DNA from: Pseudomonas sp. UYIF39
Lineage (GTDB): Bacteria > Pseudomonadota > Gammaproteobacteria > Pseudomonadales > Pseudomonadaceae
Assembly (NCBI RefSeq): GCF_029963765.1
Contig: NZ_JALBYU010000001.1
Location: forward strand, 576,039-640,038
Reading direction: 5' to 3'
Length of the DNA: 64,000 bases
Positions within the stretch are counted from its first letter, which is position 1, and each line of letters opens with the position of its first letter. This document shows positions 9,104 to 17,745 of the stretch, one piece after another. Under the pieces are notes generated by a model, which did not search any database, had not been told where the DNA came from, and was given only the letters and a program-made list of their open reading frames with translations. A program made the translations under genes and the position numbers.

Positions 9104-10444
9104 ATGCGTACGATTGATGTATCAGCCCTGATTGACGGGGCACGTTTCAATGCCTTCCATGCGCGCGTGCTGTTCTGGTGCGCGCTCATCATCATTTTCG
9201 ACGGTTATGATCTGGTCATCTATGGGGTCGTGTTGCCCTCACTGATGTCCGAGTGGGGCCTCAGTTCGTTGCAGGCTGGTGCGTTAGGTAGCTGTGCACT
9301 GGTGGGCATGATGTTGGGTGCGTTGTTTTTCGGTTCATTGTCGGATCGTATAGGCAGACGCAAAACCATCATGATGTGCGTCGCCATCTTCAGCGCAGTG
9401 ACAGCGACCAACGGCTTGGCCCGGAGCCCCGAGGCGTTTGCGCTATGCCGGTTCATCGCCGGCCTAGGCATCGGCGGGGTGATGCCCAACGTTGTCGCTT
9501 TGATGAACGAGTACGCGCCGAAGAAATCCCGCAGCACGTTGGTCGCGATCATGTTCAGTGGCTACTCGTTAGGCGGCATGCTATCGGCCAGCCTGGGCAT
9601 GATGTTGATCCCGCAATGGGGATGGCAATCGGTGTTTTATGTCGCGCTGATTCCGCTGTTGGCCTTGCCATTTCTGATACGACAATTGCCAGAGTCGATG
9701 GATTTCCTGCTGCGCACCGGCCAGACCGTCAAGGCGCAAAACCTGTTGGCACAAGCCGCGCCGTCTTATGAACCCACCGCAAATGATCAGTTGAACCAGA
9801 TGGTCGCCAAAGGTACGACCGTATCGATTGCGCAGCTGTTCCAGGACGGGCGCAAGTTGAACACCTTCATGCTGTGGCTGGCGTTTTTCTGTTGTTTGCT
9901 GATGGTGTACGCGCTGAGTTCCTGGCTGCCAAAACTCATGACTGCCGCAGGTTATGGATTGAACTCCAGCCTGGCGTTTCTGGTAGCGCTAAACGTCGGC
10001 GCGATTATTGGCGCGGTGGCCGGTGGATGGCTGGGGGACCGAATTGGAATCGCAAAGGTCTTGTTCGCGTTTTTCAGTTGCGGGGCGTTAGCCCTGGGCC
10101 TGTTGGCACTCAAGGCCCCGTTACCGGTACTTTATCTGCTCATCGCCATCGCAGGGGCGTGCACCATTGGCACGCAGATCCTGGCCAACGCTTGCACGGT
10201 GCAGTATTACCCCGCGCACATACGCTCCACAGGGCTGGGTTGGGCGATGGGCGTCGGTCGCACCGGGGCCATTATCGGTCCTTTGCTGGGAGGCGCACTG
10301 CACGCTTCATCACTGCCGCTGCAGGCGAGCTTTCTCATCTTCGCGGTACCAGGTCTGATAGGGGCCATCGCTATTCTGGTGTTTCTGATTCAGACCTCTT
10401 CAGGCCGTCAGGCCGCTTCATCCAGGCAAACCCTGCCGCAGTAA
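9104..10444 (+). CDS. MFS aromatic-acid/H+ symporter (BenK/PcaK type)
   Basis: A 446-residue 12-helix inner-membrane carrier. The start at 9104 (MRTIDVSALIDGARFNAFH) fits the family; the upstream frame extension is not protein-like. Family marks are DGYDLVIYGVVLPSL in helix 1, GSLSDRIGRRKTIM in the loop 2-3, RFIAGLGIGGVMPN in helix 4, and GGWLGDRIG after the central loop. It imports benzoate-like acids with protons. Here it is divergent from a NahR-type gene and followed by salicylate hydroxylase, so salicylate is the likeliest substrate. A gap of 176 bp with its own NahR-box-like site separates it from the hydroxylase. Confidence 0.9.
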   Translation: MRTIDVSALIDGARFNAFHARVLFWCALIIIFDGYDLVIYGVVLPSLMSEWGLSSLQAGALGSCALVGMMLGALFFGSLSDRIGRRKTIMMCVAIFSAVTATNGLARSPEAFALCRFIAGLGIGGVMPNVVALMNEYAPKKSRSTLVAIMFSGYSLGGMLSASLGMMLIPQWGWQSVFYVALIPLLALPFLIRQLPESMDFLLRTGQTVKAQNLLAQAAPSYEPTANDQLNQMVAKGTTVSIAQLFQDGRKLNTFMLWLAFFCCLLMVYALSSWLPKLMTAAGYGLNSSLAFLVALNVGAIIGAVAGGWLGDRIGIAKVLFAFFSCGALALGLLALKAPLPVLYLLIAIAGACTIGTQILANACTVQYYPAHIRSTGLGWAMGVGRTGAIIGPLLGGALHASSLPLQASFLIFAVPGLIGAIAILVFLIQTSSGRQAASSRQTLPQ

Positions 10445-10460
10445 CGATTGCAGAAAAAGG

Positions 10461-10480
10461 CGAGCTCAAGGAAGAGCTCG
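10461..10480 (+). other. Hairpin after the MFS gene
   Basis: Arms CGAGCTC and GAGCTCG enclose AAGGAA, 17 bp past the carrier stop. No T-run follows, so it may be a weak transcription attenuator or an mRNA 3' stabiliser. Confidence 0.35.
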
Positions 10481-10513
10481 TATCGCCAATGACTGTTCGT
10501 CCTGAAGAGTAAT

Positions 10514-10528
10514 ATTCACACGCTTGAT
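10514..10528 (+). promoter_or_regulatory. NahR-box-like site in front of salicylate hydroxylase
   Basis: ATTCACACGCTTGAT matches 11 of 13 fixed positions of the NahR consensus (ATTCAC and the terminal TGAT are exact). It is 93 bp before the hydroxylase start, a sensible place for a LysR activator site. Confidence 0.55.
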
Positions 10529-10620
10529 GGGATGTATGGGAGTTGCGGTATTTATCAATAGCGCTCAGATGGCGATGATTTGGTTACTCCAATAACAATC
10601 AGCCTCATGGGTAACTTGCT

Positions 10621-11904
10621 ATGCGTACTTCTCAATCCAAACTGCAGATCGGTATTGTTGGCGGCGGTATTGCCGGCGTGGCTCTGGCCCTGGACCTGTG
10701 CCGTCATTCCCATCTGAGCGTGCAGTTGTTCGAAGCGGCTCCTGCCTTTGGCGAGGTGGGAGCGGGTGTATCCTTCGGCGCCAATGCCGTTCGTGCCATC
10801 GCAGGTCTGGGTATTGCCGAACCCTACCGCAAGATCGCCGACCAGACTCAGGACCCTTGGCAGGACATCTGGTTTGAATGGCGTCGCGGTGAAGATGCCG
10901 GCTATCTAGGCGCAAGCCTGGCTGAAGGGGTAGGGCAGTCTTCGGTACACCGTGCTGACTTCCTCGATGCGCTGGCCAGCCAGTTGCCCGAAGGGATCGC
11001 CCAATTCAGTAAGCGCGCCGTTAGCGTGGAGCAGGATGCCGAACAGGCTCGCGTCGTGTTCACCGATGGTACTGAGCATCGTTGCGATTTGTTGATCGCC
11101 GCGGACGGGATCAAGTCTTCAATTCGTGATCATGTGCTCAACGGTCTTGGCCAACCCCTGGTGGCGCCGCGTTTCAGTGGTACCTGCGCCTACCGTGGGA
11201 TGATCGACAGCGAACAGCTGCGCGCGGCGTACAGAGCCCGGGGTGTCGATGAACACTTGATCGACGTGCCGCAGATGTACCTGGGGCTTGATGCACATAT
11301 CCTCACATTCCCTGTCAAACAAGGCCGGCTGATCAACGTTGTGGCGTTCATTTCCGATCGCAGTCGCCCTGATCCAACCTGGCCAAGCGATTCTCCGTGG
11401 GTGCGCAACGCCAGTCAGGAAGAAATGCTCTCTGCCTTCAATCATTGGGGAGATGCTGCACAGGTGCTGCTCGAATGCATTCCGGCACCCACCCTTTGGG
11501 CTCTGCATGAACTCGATGAGTTGCCAGGCTACGTGCACGGCCGCGTGGGTCTGATCGGCGATGCTGCGCATGCCATGTTGCCGCACCAGGGCGCTGGCGC
11601 CGGTCAGGGGTTGGAAGACGCCTGGCTTCTTGCGCGATTGCTGGCCGATCCGCAGGTCCTGGACAGCCAGCCACAAGCGGTGCTCGCGGCTTACGACGCC
11701 ATCCGTCGTCCCCGCGCCTGTCGTGTGCAGCGTACATCCTGGGAAGCCGGGGAGCTTTATGAACTGCGTGATCCAGTTGTAGCCGATGACGAACAACTGC
11801 TGAGCAAAACCCTCGCAGAGCGTTTCGACTGGCTGTGGAATCACGATATGCAGTCCGACCTTCAAGAGGCTCGTGACCAATTGGGTTGGCGAGCGCTCGC
11901 CTGA
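10621..11904 (+). CDS. nahG: Salicylate 1-hydroxylase (FAD monooxygenase)
   Basis: A 427-residue class A flavoprotein monooxygenase that turns salicylate, NADH and O2 into catechol and CO2. Visible motifs are the N-terminal GIVGGGIAGVALAL dinucleotide fold (residues 10-23), the AADG motif near 160, and GLIGDAAHAMLPHQGAGAGQ near 311-330 that contacts the FAD ribityl chain. VGAGVSFGANAVRA and the WNHDMQSDL end match salicylate hydroxylases of Pseudomonas. No catechol dioxygenase gene is in the window, so catechol must be handled by cat genes elsewhere. Regulation by the adjacent NahR-type protein is inferred from the site at 10514. Confidence 0.92.
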   Translation: MRTSQSKLQIGIVGGGIAGVALALDLCRHSHLSVQLFEAAPAFGEVGAGVSFGANAVRAIAGLGIAEPYRKIADQTQDPWQDIWFEWRRGEDAGYLGASLAEGVGQSSVHRADFLDALASQLPEGIAQFSKRAVSVEQDAEQARVVFTDGTEHRCDLLIAADGIKSSIRDHVLNGLGQPLVAPRFSGTCAYRGMIDSEQLRAAYRARGVDEHLIDVPQMYLGLDAHILTFPVKQGRLINVVAFISDRSRPDPTWPSDSPWVRNASQEEMLSAFNHWGDAAQVLLECIPAPTLWALHELDELPGYVHGRVGLIGDAAHAMLPHQGAGAGQGLEDAWLLARLLADPQVLDSQPQAVLAAYDAIRRPRACRVQRTSWEAGELYELRDPVVADDEQLLSKTLAERFDWLWNHDMQSDLQEARDQLGWRALA

Positions 11905-11986
11905 CGAATTGAACCGACTTGCACGGAGGGAGCGCGTCGCGCAGCTCTCTTCGTTCGTGACTACCAATAAGATCTGGTGAATCAAG

Positions 11987-12148
11987 ATGACCGTGAAAAT
12001 TTCTCAACTGCCGCACTTGCAGCAATTCTTCCGACAAGCCTCGGGACTGGACAACAACGAAGGCGAGCCGCGCCTCTGGCCCTCCAGTCGCCAGCCGTTG
12101 CCCAAGATAAAGGCGTTCGTGAGCTTTATGACATCGCGCCTGACGTAA
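11987..12148 (+). pseudogene. Short ORF resembling the tail of a LysR regulator
   Basis: Fifty-three codons from an ATG. The end (PSSRQPLPKIKAFVSFMTSRL) resembles the last helix of many LysR regulators, where a conserved LPxKVRxFVDFL occurs. The beginning is not recognised. It directly precedes another LysR remnant, so I read it as gene debris. Confidence 0.35.
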
Positions 12149-12169
12149 TCCGTCACTGTGATCCAAGCG

Positions 12170-12647
12170 CAAACCGCCGTAACGCTGATTTCGCCGCGGG
12201 TCATCCAGTGCTCTGGTGGCGCGGCGGCTGACCCGACAACGCGGGGTCATTTGTGCCGCCCCCGACTATTTGACGCGCTTTGGCATTCCGCAGACCCTGG
12301 AAGAACTGAGCCAGCACCGTTGCATTGTCGGGCATCGGCGCGGCCAGCCGCTGTCGTGGCGAGTCACGCAGGCGGGGCAGACCGTACGATACGCGCCGCC
12401 GTCGACCCATCAGATTGGCGACGGAGAAGCCATGATTCTTGCGGCGGTCGCCGGCACCGGTTTGTGCCAGATGCCACGCAGCCTGTTCCAGGACGATATC
12501 CAGGCCGGCAGGCTTATGGAGGTTCTGCAAGTGCATGAACCCGAAGCTGTCGATGTGCATGCCGTGTGGCCAAAGTTGTCTCACCTGCGGCGGAAAGTCA
12601 GGTATGTGGTCGATGAGCTGGTCAAGCTATGTGAGCATTGGCACTGA
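12170..12647 (+). pseudogene. LysR-type regulator, 5'-truncated and frameshifted remnant
   Basis: From 12216 the frame reads ARRLTRQRGVICAAPDYLTR, GDGEAMILAAVAGTGLCQMP and ends in HLRRKVRYVVDELV, which is the effector-binding half of a LysR regulator of the common CrgA/PA-type group. The DNA-binding half is missing. Just upstream, AAGHPV in a different frame looks like the preceding AGH-x-SSLVARRL segment, indicating a frameshift near 12206. The gene cannot give a working DNA-binding regulator. It lies directly before an IS5 remnant. Confidence 0.7.
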
Positions 12648-12747
12648 CGGAAAGCCAAAGTGAATAGAGAACGCGCCAAGCCCATGATTTCAAAGGAACA
12701 GGGTTTTGTGAAAAAGGTACCGGTGATTAGTGGAATTGGACACTAAC

Positions 12748-13538
12748 TTAGGGAAACTCTGAAAAGGCTTCCAGATTTGGTGAAATACCCGCCTCACAGG
12801 AATCGAACGGTTGAGCCCCGATGAAACAGATGTCCTTCGCCGATGCCGAGTATGCCGGCAAACGTAAGAAGACCCGCCGTGAGCGCTTCCTGATCGAGAT
12901 GGATCAGGTCGTGCCCTGGAAAGGCTTGATTGCCTTGATCGAGCCGCATTATCCGAAAGGCGAAGGCGGTCGTCCGGCGTATCCGTAGCTGGCCATGCAA
13001 GTGGAAGGTATTCTTGCCGATATCGATCCCCAGAACCGTCACGGTATTCATGAGAGATCCTCCTTCGGTAAAATACCGATGTGGAGAAGCGTGCTGAGCA
13101 TCAGAACCGCACGATGATTTGGTCGATTGCCGCGCGTCCCAGCAGCTATAGAAAGCACGGAAAAAAGAGTTTGATCGGGCGTGTGCGACGCAAGATCGAA
13201 TACGCCAAAGCGCAGGTGCGGGCCAAGGTTGAACATCCCTTTCGCGTGATCAAGCGCCAGTTTGGCTACACGAAAGTACGCTTTCGTGGCTTGTCGAAAA
13301 ACATCGCCCGACAGACAACCCTGTTCGCATTGTCGAACCTGTGGATGGTGCGAAAACGGTTGTTGAATGCGGGAGAGGTGCGTCTGTAATGCGGGCTGAT
13401 CGCCCTGAAACAGCACGATCAGAGGAAAGAGCCGTGAATTAAAGACAAGAAGGGTCTGTTTTTCGGCCGACTTGGATTTTTTTGAACCTCAAGCAGCGAG
13501 GGCCTCAAAAATCGGTGGGTACTTCAGACCTTCCTTAG
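12748..13538 (+). mobile_element. Decayed IS5-family element with TTAG target duplication
   Basis: Terminal repeats GGAAACTCTGAAAAGG (12752) and, at the right end, the complement of GGAAGGTCTGAAGTAC (ending 13534) are flanked on both sides by TTAG, which fits the YTAR target of IS5 elements. Inside, the transposase N-terminus starts at 12821 (MKQMSFADAEYAGKRKKTRRE) and breaks at 12988. The C-terminus with the catalytic-E region (QVRAKVEHPFRVIKRQFGYTK) runs from 13081 to 13389. The central catalytic part is gone and a piece of another IS lies between. At 783 bp it is too short and broken to move by itself. Confidence 0.85.
12986..13075 (-). mobile_element. IS110-family 5' fragment inside the IS5 remnant
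   Basis: On the minus strand an ATG at 13051 preceded by GGAGGATCTCTC opens MNTVTVLGIDIGKNTFHLHG, the typical start of an IS110/IS1111 transposase with the first catalytic Asp. The similarity stops near 12986, where IS5 sequence begins. Only about 22 codons survive. Confidence 0.6.
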
Positions 13539-13954
13539 AAACCAATTAAGAATTGAAGTCATTGCAAAACAGAGACTTACTGGTCTTGTTAATATTTTTC
13601 AATATTTTAGTTAGCCGTCAAGCGTCTTTCATTATAGAGGGGGCGCTGTAGCGAACTAAAACATAATTTTTAGAGAAGGGTAGCTTGAATAAAAAAAGAT
13701 TCTTATTTTATTCTATTGGCCTTGGCTCGACCTGCAGAGTTTGGATTAGATTGTCACGAGAAACTAGAATAAATGATCATGGTTTTGGTTTTCAATGGAT
13801 GAAAACTCTATAAGCTATTCATATTTCTTATCAATTATAGAATAAATCAATCTTCTAAACGGGCGCGAATAGTTGTGTGGCATTTCGAGCCGTTTAACTA
13901 ACTTGGCGCTCGCTCGTACATTTCTAACGGTGGTGTCAACGCATAGCAAGCCCG
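13539..13954. other. AT-rich gap without recognisable genes
   Basis: About 400 bp of low-GC sequence following the IS5 remnant. No open frame with protein character, terminator or tRNA was seen. Confidence 0.5.
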
Positions 13955-14200
13955 TTATTCAGTTTTAAGTGCTGATACAAATGCAGCCAGCAAAGGATCT
14001 TTTTCGGCATTTTGCTTGTGCCTTCCGATGAAAATCCACTCGTCTTCTGTCCAAAGAATTCGTGTTGTTTTAGGTGCTTTCCAGTCAAATACAACCTGAT
14101 AGATTTTCGTTTCCCGCTGCTGGACGACGACGCATTGCTCAAGGCAAACCAACAATCGCTGCCCGGGCTCCAGGGGCGGAGCATTGAGCGGGACACACAT
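13955..14200 (-). CDS. Hypothetical small protein
   Basis: About 81 residues starting at the ATG at 14200 (MCVPLNAPPLEPGQRLLV); an upstream ATG at 14221 adds seven residues. The sequence looks real, with alternating beta-like stretches (QRLLVCLEQCVVVQQ, KIYQVVFDWKAPKTTRILW) and a short charged end. No family was recognised. It sits alone in an AT-rich area of the island with no partner gene. Confidence 0.5.
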   Translation of the reverse strand: MCVPLNAPPLEPGQRLLVCLEQCVVVQQRETKIYQVVFDWKAPKTTRILWTEDEWIFIGRHKQNAEKDPLLAAFVSALKTE

Positions 14201-14414
14201 CTTTATTCCTGTTTTTCGCATGATGACTTTCGTCCTTAAAATTCAGAAATCGTCGGCGTTAAATCAAAAGCAAAGGAAATCCGTTGCTGCGAGGGACTCC
14301 TTTTATGCTTTTGAGCATGACGCCATATATGCTCTTCAAGGTGCAATCATCACCGTCAAGCAAGTCGTTTTGGACCCGTACAGACAATCACGTTCAAGGA
14401 GTGGAATTGATAGC

Positions 14415-14603
14415 TCATTGCTGATCGTGAGCGCTTTTCGGCTCGGTTTTATTCTCGATCTGGCCGTCAGAGCCTTCTACCACTTGAAGCTCATCCACAA
14501 GGTCGTGTGCCTTCAAAGAACAAAGCATTAGGCGGGTCCGCTCAGGCCGGCGTACCTCAGGAGGTATAGCGGTTCCGCTGATGACTAGCCTCCGAGGGTT
14601 CAT
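14415..14603 (-). CDS. Possible small hypothetical protein
   Basis: Sixty-two codons, starting MNPRRLVISGTAIPPEVR and ending in a charged tail (GQIENKTEPKSAHDQQ). Composition is plausible for a small protein, but an overlapping plus-strand frame is almost as open, so coding is doubtful. Confidence 0.25.
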   Translation of the reverse strand: MNPRRLVISGTAIPPEVRRPERTRLMLCSLKAHDLVDELQVVEGSDGQIENKTEPKSAHDQQ

Positions 14604-14613
14604 ATGTGCATAA

Positions 14614-14634
14614 TATTATCATTCAGTGATAATA
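14614..14634. promoter_or_regulatory. Island operator copy A
   Basis: Arms TATTATCAT and GTGATAATA around TCA (8 of 9 arm positions pair). It lies 112 bp before the first small-protein cassette. It shares both arm sequence and 3-nt spacing with copies near 17.5, 20.8 and 23.1 kb. Confidence 0.6.
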
Positions 14635-14745
14635 GAAAGGCAGTCTAGTCATCCTTGCCTCAGGCAGGAGCGAGGTTTTTTGCTGAATTGCCGGGAGGCA
14701 AAATCATGCATGAGAACAGAAATATGTGAGCGCTTGGAGAGCTGT

Positions 14746-14976
14746 ATGAAACGCGAGGACGTAAAAATCAAACACGCTGAAGGCATTCAGTTTGATACCC
14801 ATTTGATTGCTAATCCGGCCAACACACAGGAGTGGATTGCCTTCTTTAAAAAGGAAGCAGGACGAAGCTTTTTCCTGGTCAATGACAACGAAGAAATTGA
14901 ACCCTTCCGACACCTTGATGATTTGATTCATGAACTGCGTGAAATCGGTATCAAGGTTGCTGAAATTCATTTTTGA
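14746..14976 (+). CDS. Small cassette protein 1, copy 1 (unknown function)
   Basis: Seventy-six residues starting MKREDVKIKHAEG, an acidic, soluble alpha/beta protein (EWIAFFKKEAGRSFFLVND, HLDDLIHELREIGIKVAEIHF). The start is fixed by comparison with the paralogue at 20461-20691, whose similarity begins at the same Met. The next gene follows after 23 bp, and the same two genes occur as a pair in the second copy. Similar small proteins are called plasmid-related in Pseudomonas annotations, but I know no function. Operator A lies upstream. Confidence 0.8.
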   Translation: MKREDVKIKHAEGIQFDTHLIANPANTQEWIAFFKKEAGRSFFLVNDNEEIEPFRHLDDLIHELREIGIKVAEIHF

Positions 14977-14999
14977 ATTCTTTTCCTTGGAGTAACGTC

Positions 15000-15194
15000 A
15001 TGTCTGTAAGGGTCGAACATCTGTCTAGTCAGAGTGAGGATCTATGGTCCGTGTGTGTAGGTGCCCGACGAGTTCAGTTCCGCAATGAGCAGGGGGCAAA
15101 AGACTATGCGGCAAAACTGAAAGAGCGTATTGAAGCGCCACATCTATACCCGTATGCATCGCCGGCAACCGGCGACAGAAGTATCAGTAAGTAA
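15000..15194 (+). CDS. Small cassette protein 2, copy 1 (unknown function)
   Basis: Sixty-four residues from the ATG at 15000 (MSVRVEHLSSQSEDLWSVCV), preceded by TTGGAGTAACGTC, a usable ribosome site. The core VQFRNEQGAKDYAAKLKERI recurs in the paralogue at 20248-20436. It is the second gene of the cassette and is likely co-transcribed with the 76-residue protein. No known domain was recognised. Confidence 0.75.
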   Translation: MSVRVEHLSSQSEDLWSVCVGARRVQFRNEQGAKDYAAKLKERIEAPHLYPYASPATGDRSISK

Positions 15195-15363
15195 CTAAAT
15201 GTGTTGCCCTTGCTTTATTATAAATATTGAAACATAACAAAAATAATAATATTCCCTGGATAAGGGTGACACATCAGTCTGCGAGTTAAATAGAAAACTT
15301 TAAGCTTATGTCGAGCGTGTTCGACAAGCGAATGCCCGTTCATTCAGTATCTGGAGTCACATA

Positions 15364-16155
15364 ATGAGGGTGAAAGTGCCTACTAAAAAGCCAGCGGAAA
15401 TTGGCCTGTCAAGGGCTGCTGGCAAACTGGCTGCGGAGGTTTTGAGCATGATCGCGCCTCATGTCAAGCCAGGCATTTCTACCGACGAGCTTGATACGCT
15501 GTGCCATGACTACATAGTTAACGTGCAGAAGGCCATTCCAGCCAATGTCGGTTATCACGGCTTCCCTAAAACCTTGTGCACTTCTATCAATCATGTGGTG
15601 TGCCACGGCATTCCGTCGGATAAAAAGCTTCGGGATGGCGATATCATCAATATCGACATCGCAGTTCTCAAGGATGGTTGGTTCGGTGACACAAGTCGCA
15701 TGTACTTTGTGGGTGAGCCAAGCGCTGAGGCTCGCCGGATAGTGGAAACCACCTATGAGGCGATGTGTGCCGGCATTTATGCAGTGGGTCCTGGTGCCAC
15801 GCTCGGCGATGTCGGGCATGCCATTCAAACTGTGGCGAACCGTGAGGGCTACAGTGTTGTGCGCGAATACTGCGGACATGGCATCGGCATGGTTTACCAC
15901 GATGAGCCGCAGGTTCTTCATTATGGGAACCCTGGCGAAGGACTGAATCTGAAACCGGGCATGATTTTCACCCTTGAGCCAATGCTCAATGCTGGAAAGC
16001 GCGACGTAAGAACGCTTGGTGATGGCTGGACGGTGATCACCAAGGATCTTTCGCTCTCGGCCCAGTGGGCACATATGGTCCTGGTCACTAATGATGGCTT
16101 TGAGGTGTTGACTCCTTGGCCAGACCAATCAGAGGAGCAGCAGGAGATTTTTTAA
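15364..16155 (+). CDS. map: Type I methionine aminopeptidase paralogue lacking one metal ligand
   Basis: A 263-residue MetAP-I, the enzyme that removes N-terminal Met from new proteins. Substrate His81 (CHGIPSD), metal ligands Asp98 (INID), Asp109 (GDTS), His172 (GHGIG) and Glu205 (TLEPM) are all present. The last ligand, the Glu of the usual AQxEHTxLVT, is Ala236 here (AQWAHMVLVT; codon GCA). Loss of this residue should weaken or alter the dinuclear metal site, so the protein may be low-activity or act differently. It lies in the island, 169 bp after the small cassette, and is most likely a second copy next to a housekeeping map elsewhere. It converges on the isocitrate dehydrogenase gene. 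Confidence 0.9.
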   Translation: MRVKVPTKKPAEIGLSRAAGKLAAEVLSMIAPHVKPGISTDELDTLCHDYIVNVQKAIPANVGYHGFPKTLCTSINHVVCHGIPSDKKLRDGDIINIDIAVLKDGWFGDTSRMYFVGEPSAEARRIVETTYEAMCAGIYAVGPGATLGDVGHAIQTVANREGYSVVREYCGHGIGMVYHDEPQVLHYGNPGEGLNLKPGMIFTLEPMLNAGKRDVRTLGDGWTVITKDLSLSAQWAHMVLVTNDGFEVLTPWPDQSEEQQEIF

Positions 16156-16201
16156 TCTAGTGGTCAGTCCTCCTGCTGAGGCGCGGCGGGGGACATAAAA
16201 G

Positions 16202-16224
16202 CGCCAGCTCTGACTGAGCTGGCG
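16202..16224. terminator. Terminator between convergent genes
   Basis: Arms CGCCAGCTC and GAGCTGGCG enclose TGACT. On the minus strand the hairpin is followed by CTTTTATG, so it best serves the isocitrate dehydrogenase gene; on the plus strand it could help end the MetAP transcript. Confidence 0.7.
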
Positions 16225-16235
16225 AGTGTGTCTAT

Positions 16236-17249
16236 CTAGTCTCGCAAATAGGCCACCAAGGCATCAGCGAAGGACTCAGTTGTACCGGTTCCCCCCATAT
16301 CCGGTGTCACTTGATCGCAGGAAGTTTTCAGAACAACGCGGATAGCGGTACGAATGCGTGTCCCCTTGTCCACCATGCCCAGGTAATCAAGCATGTCTGC
16401 GGCAGCCAACAACAATGCACATGGATTCGCTATGTTTTTTCCGGCGATGTCTGGTGCCGAGCCGTGGACTGCTTCGAAGATGGCCGCATCGGCACCGATG
16501 TTCGACCCGGGCGCCAAGCCCAATCCACCCACCAGGCCTGCGCACAAGTCTGAAAGGATGTCGCCAAACAGGTTGGTGGTGACAATGACATCGAATTGAT
16601 GGGGATTCATCACCAACTGCATACAGGCGTTATCGACGATCATCTCGTGGAATTCGATTTCCGGATAATCCGCAGCGACCGCACGCGCAACCTCAAGAAA
16701 CAAACCGGAGCAAGACTTGATGATATTGGCCTTGTGCACCGCGGTAACTTTCTTTCGGCCTTTGCTGCGAGCCAGCTCGAACGCGTATCGCACGATGCGT
16801 TCGGAGGCTGTGCGTGTGACGCGAATGCTCGCCAAAGCGACTTCACCGTCCGCTGAAATACTTTGTCCTTCGGGTAAGTACGCCCCCTCGGTATTTTCGC
16901 GCACCGTGATGATGTCGATATCTTCGAAGCGCGAACGGGTCCCAGGAAAACTGATCGCTGGTCGTACATTGGCATAAAGATCGAAATGGCGGCGAAGGTG
17001 GACGTTGATCGATGAAAATCCACGACCAATCGGTGTCGTCAGAGGACCTTTGAGCGCGACGCCATGTTTGGCGATTGTCTCAATGGATACTGGGGGCATC
17101 AACTGCCCATGTTGCTGTAAGGCCTCTAGACCGGCCTCAACGAAGTCGTAGCGAAGATTGCAGTCAAGAGCATCGAGTACGCGTAACGTCGCTTGCATGA
17201 TCTCAGGGCCGATGCCGTCACCCTTGATGATTGCGATGGTTTTGCTCAT
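16236..17249 (-). CDS. NAD-type isocitrate dehydrogenase of the IDH3/IMDH family
   Basis: A 337-residue beta-decarboxylating dehydrogenase. Motifs in order: IKGDGIGPEIM (8-18), the substrate loop SSINVHLRRHFDLYANVRPA (about 79-98), RENTEGAY (116-123), the catalytic Lys region AVHKANIIK (about 169-177), the Asp cluster TNLFGDILSDL (about 229-239), and the cofactor loop HGSAPDIAGKNIANP. The SSxN substrate signature favours isocitrate over isopropylmalate, and the short form resembles NAD-dependent IDH3-like enzymes rather than Pseudomonas NADP Icd or Idh. It is likely an extra TCA enzyme of the island. An operator copy lies 295 bp upstream, and a ribbon-helix-helix remnant in between. Confidence 0.85.
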   Translation of the reverse strand: MSKTIAIIKGDGIGPEIMQATLRVLDALDCNLRYDFVEAGLEALQQHGQLMPPVSIETIAKHGVALKGPLTTPIGRGFSSINVHLRRHFDLYANVRPAISFPGTRSRFEDIDIITVRENTEGAYLPEGQSISADGEVALASIRVTRTASERIVRYAFELARSKGRKKVTAVHKANIIKSCSGLFLEVARAVAADYPEIEFHEMIVDNACMQLVMNPHQFDVIVTTNLFGDILSDLCAGLVGGLGLAPGSNIGADAAIFEAVHGSAPDIAGKNIANPCALLLAAADMLDYLGMVDKGTRIRTAIRVVLKTSCDQVTPDMGGTGTTESFADALVAYLRD

Positions 17250-17394
17250 GGTCTCTTCCTTAACAGCGCTATGTCAGCCAGCTGTATTGATTGGGTCATT
17301 GAGACTGGTGTCACGAGTCTGCTGATAAGCGTTGACTGCCCGACGGCTTTACCGCGGCAGCACGCTGTGTTTCATCGTCCGCGCCGTGACTGCG

Positions 17395-17480
17395 CAGGTC
17401 ATCGCGGATCAAATGACGGGGCGTCCTGAGAGGGTGTCAGATCTCGCGCCGCACAGAGCTACTTGAGGAGGATGCTGATG
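17395..17480 (-). pseudogene. Remnant of a ribbon-helix-helix gene
   Basis: On the minus strand 17458 to 17423 reads LCAARDLTPSQD, matching ELCASQDLTPSQV of the intact ribbon-helix-helix gene at 21824-22009; after a frameshift RHLIRDDL follows, matching RQLIRDYL. At the DNA level CCTGAGAGGGTGTCAGATC is nearly identical to the intact copy. No complete frame remains. Confidence 0.7.
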
Positions 17481-17543
17481 CGGGGCGAGCTACCAGCTAC
17501 CGGGTCAAGCGTGCTGTCATTGCTCCAGCGAATACAGGCATAA

Positions 17544-17564
17544 CATTAACATATAATGATAATG
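17544..17564. promoter_or_regulatory. Island operator copy B
   Basis: Arms CATTAACAT and ATGATAATG around ATA (8 of 9 positions pair). It lies upstream of the isocitrate dehydrogenase gene and of the ribbon-helix-helix remnant, in a gap of ~500 bp that holds no intact gene. Confidence 0.55.
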
Positions 17565-17745
17565 CTATGCGTATAGAAGTAGCGTTTTCATCGTAATGAC
17601 TGTAAGGCGTTTGAACGTCTGTGCATGACAGGTTGAGGTGGCTTTCTGGCCGGAATAAAAGAGCACGAGTTGTGGCTTGAATAGTTCTGGGCGTCGTACC
17701 GCCAAACCCAAACCAGCGGACTCACGCTTATCAACAGGCATTGGT

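Noticed and set aside
14184..14531. 115-codon plus-strand frame
   Set aside because: Overlaps two minus-strand candidates and has no recognisable domain or ribosome site.
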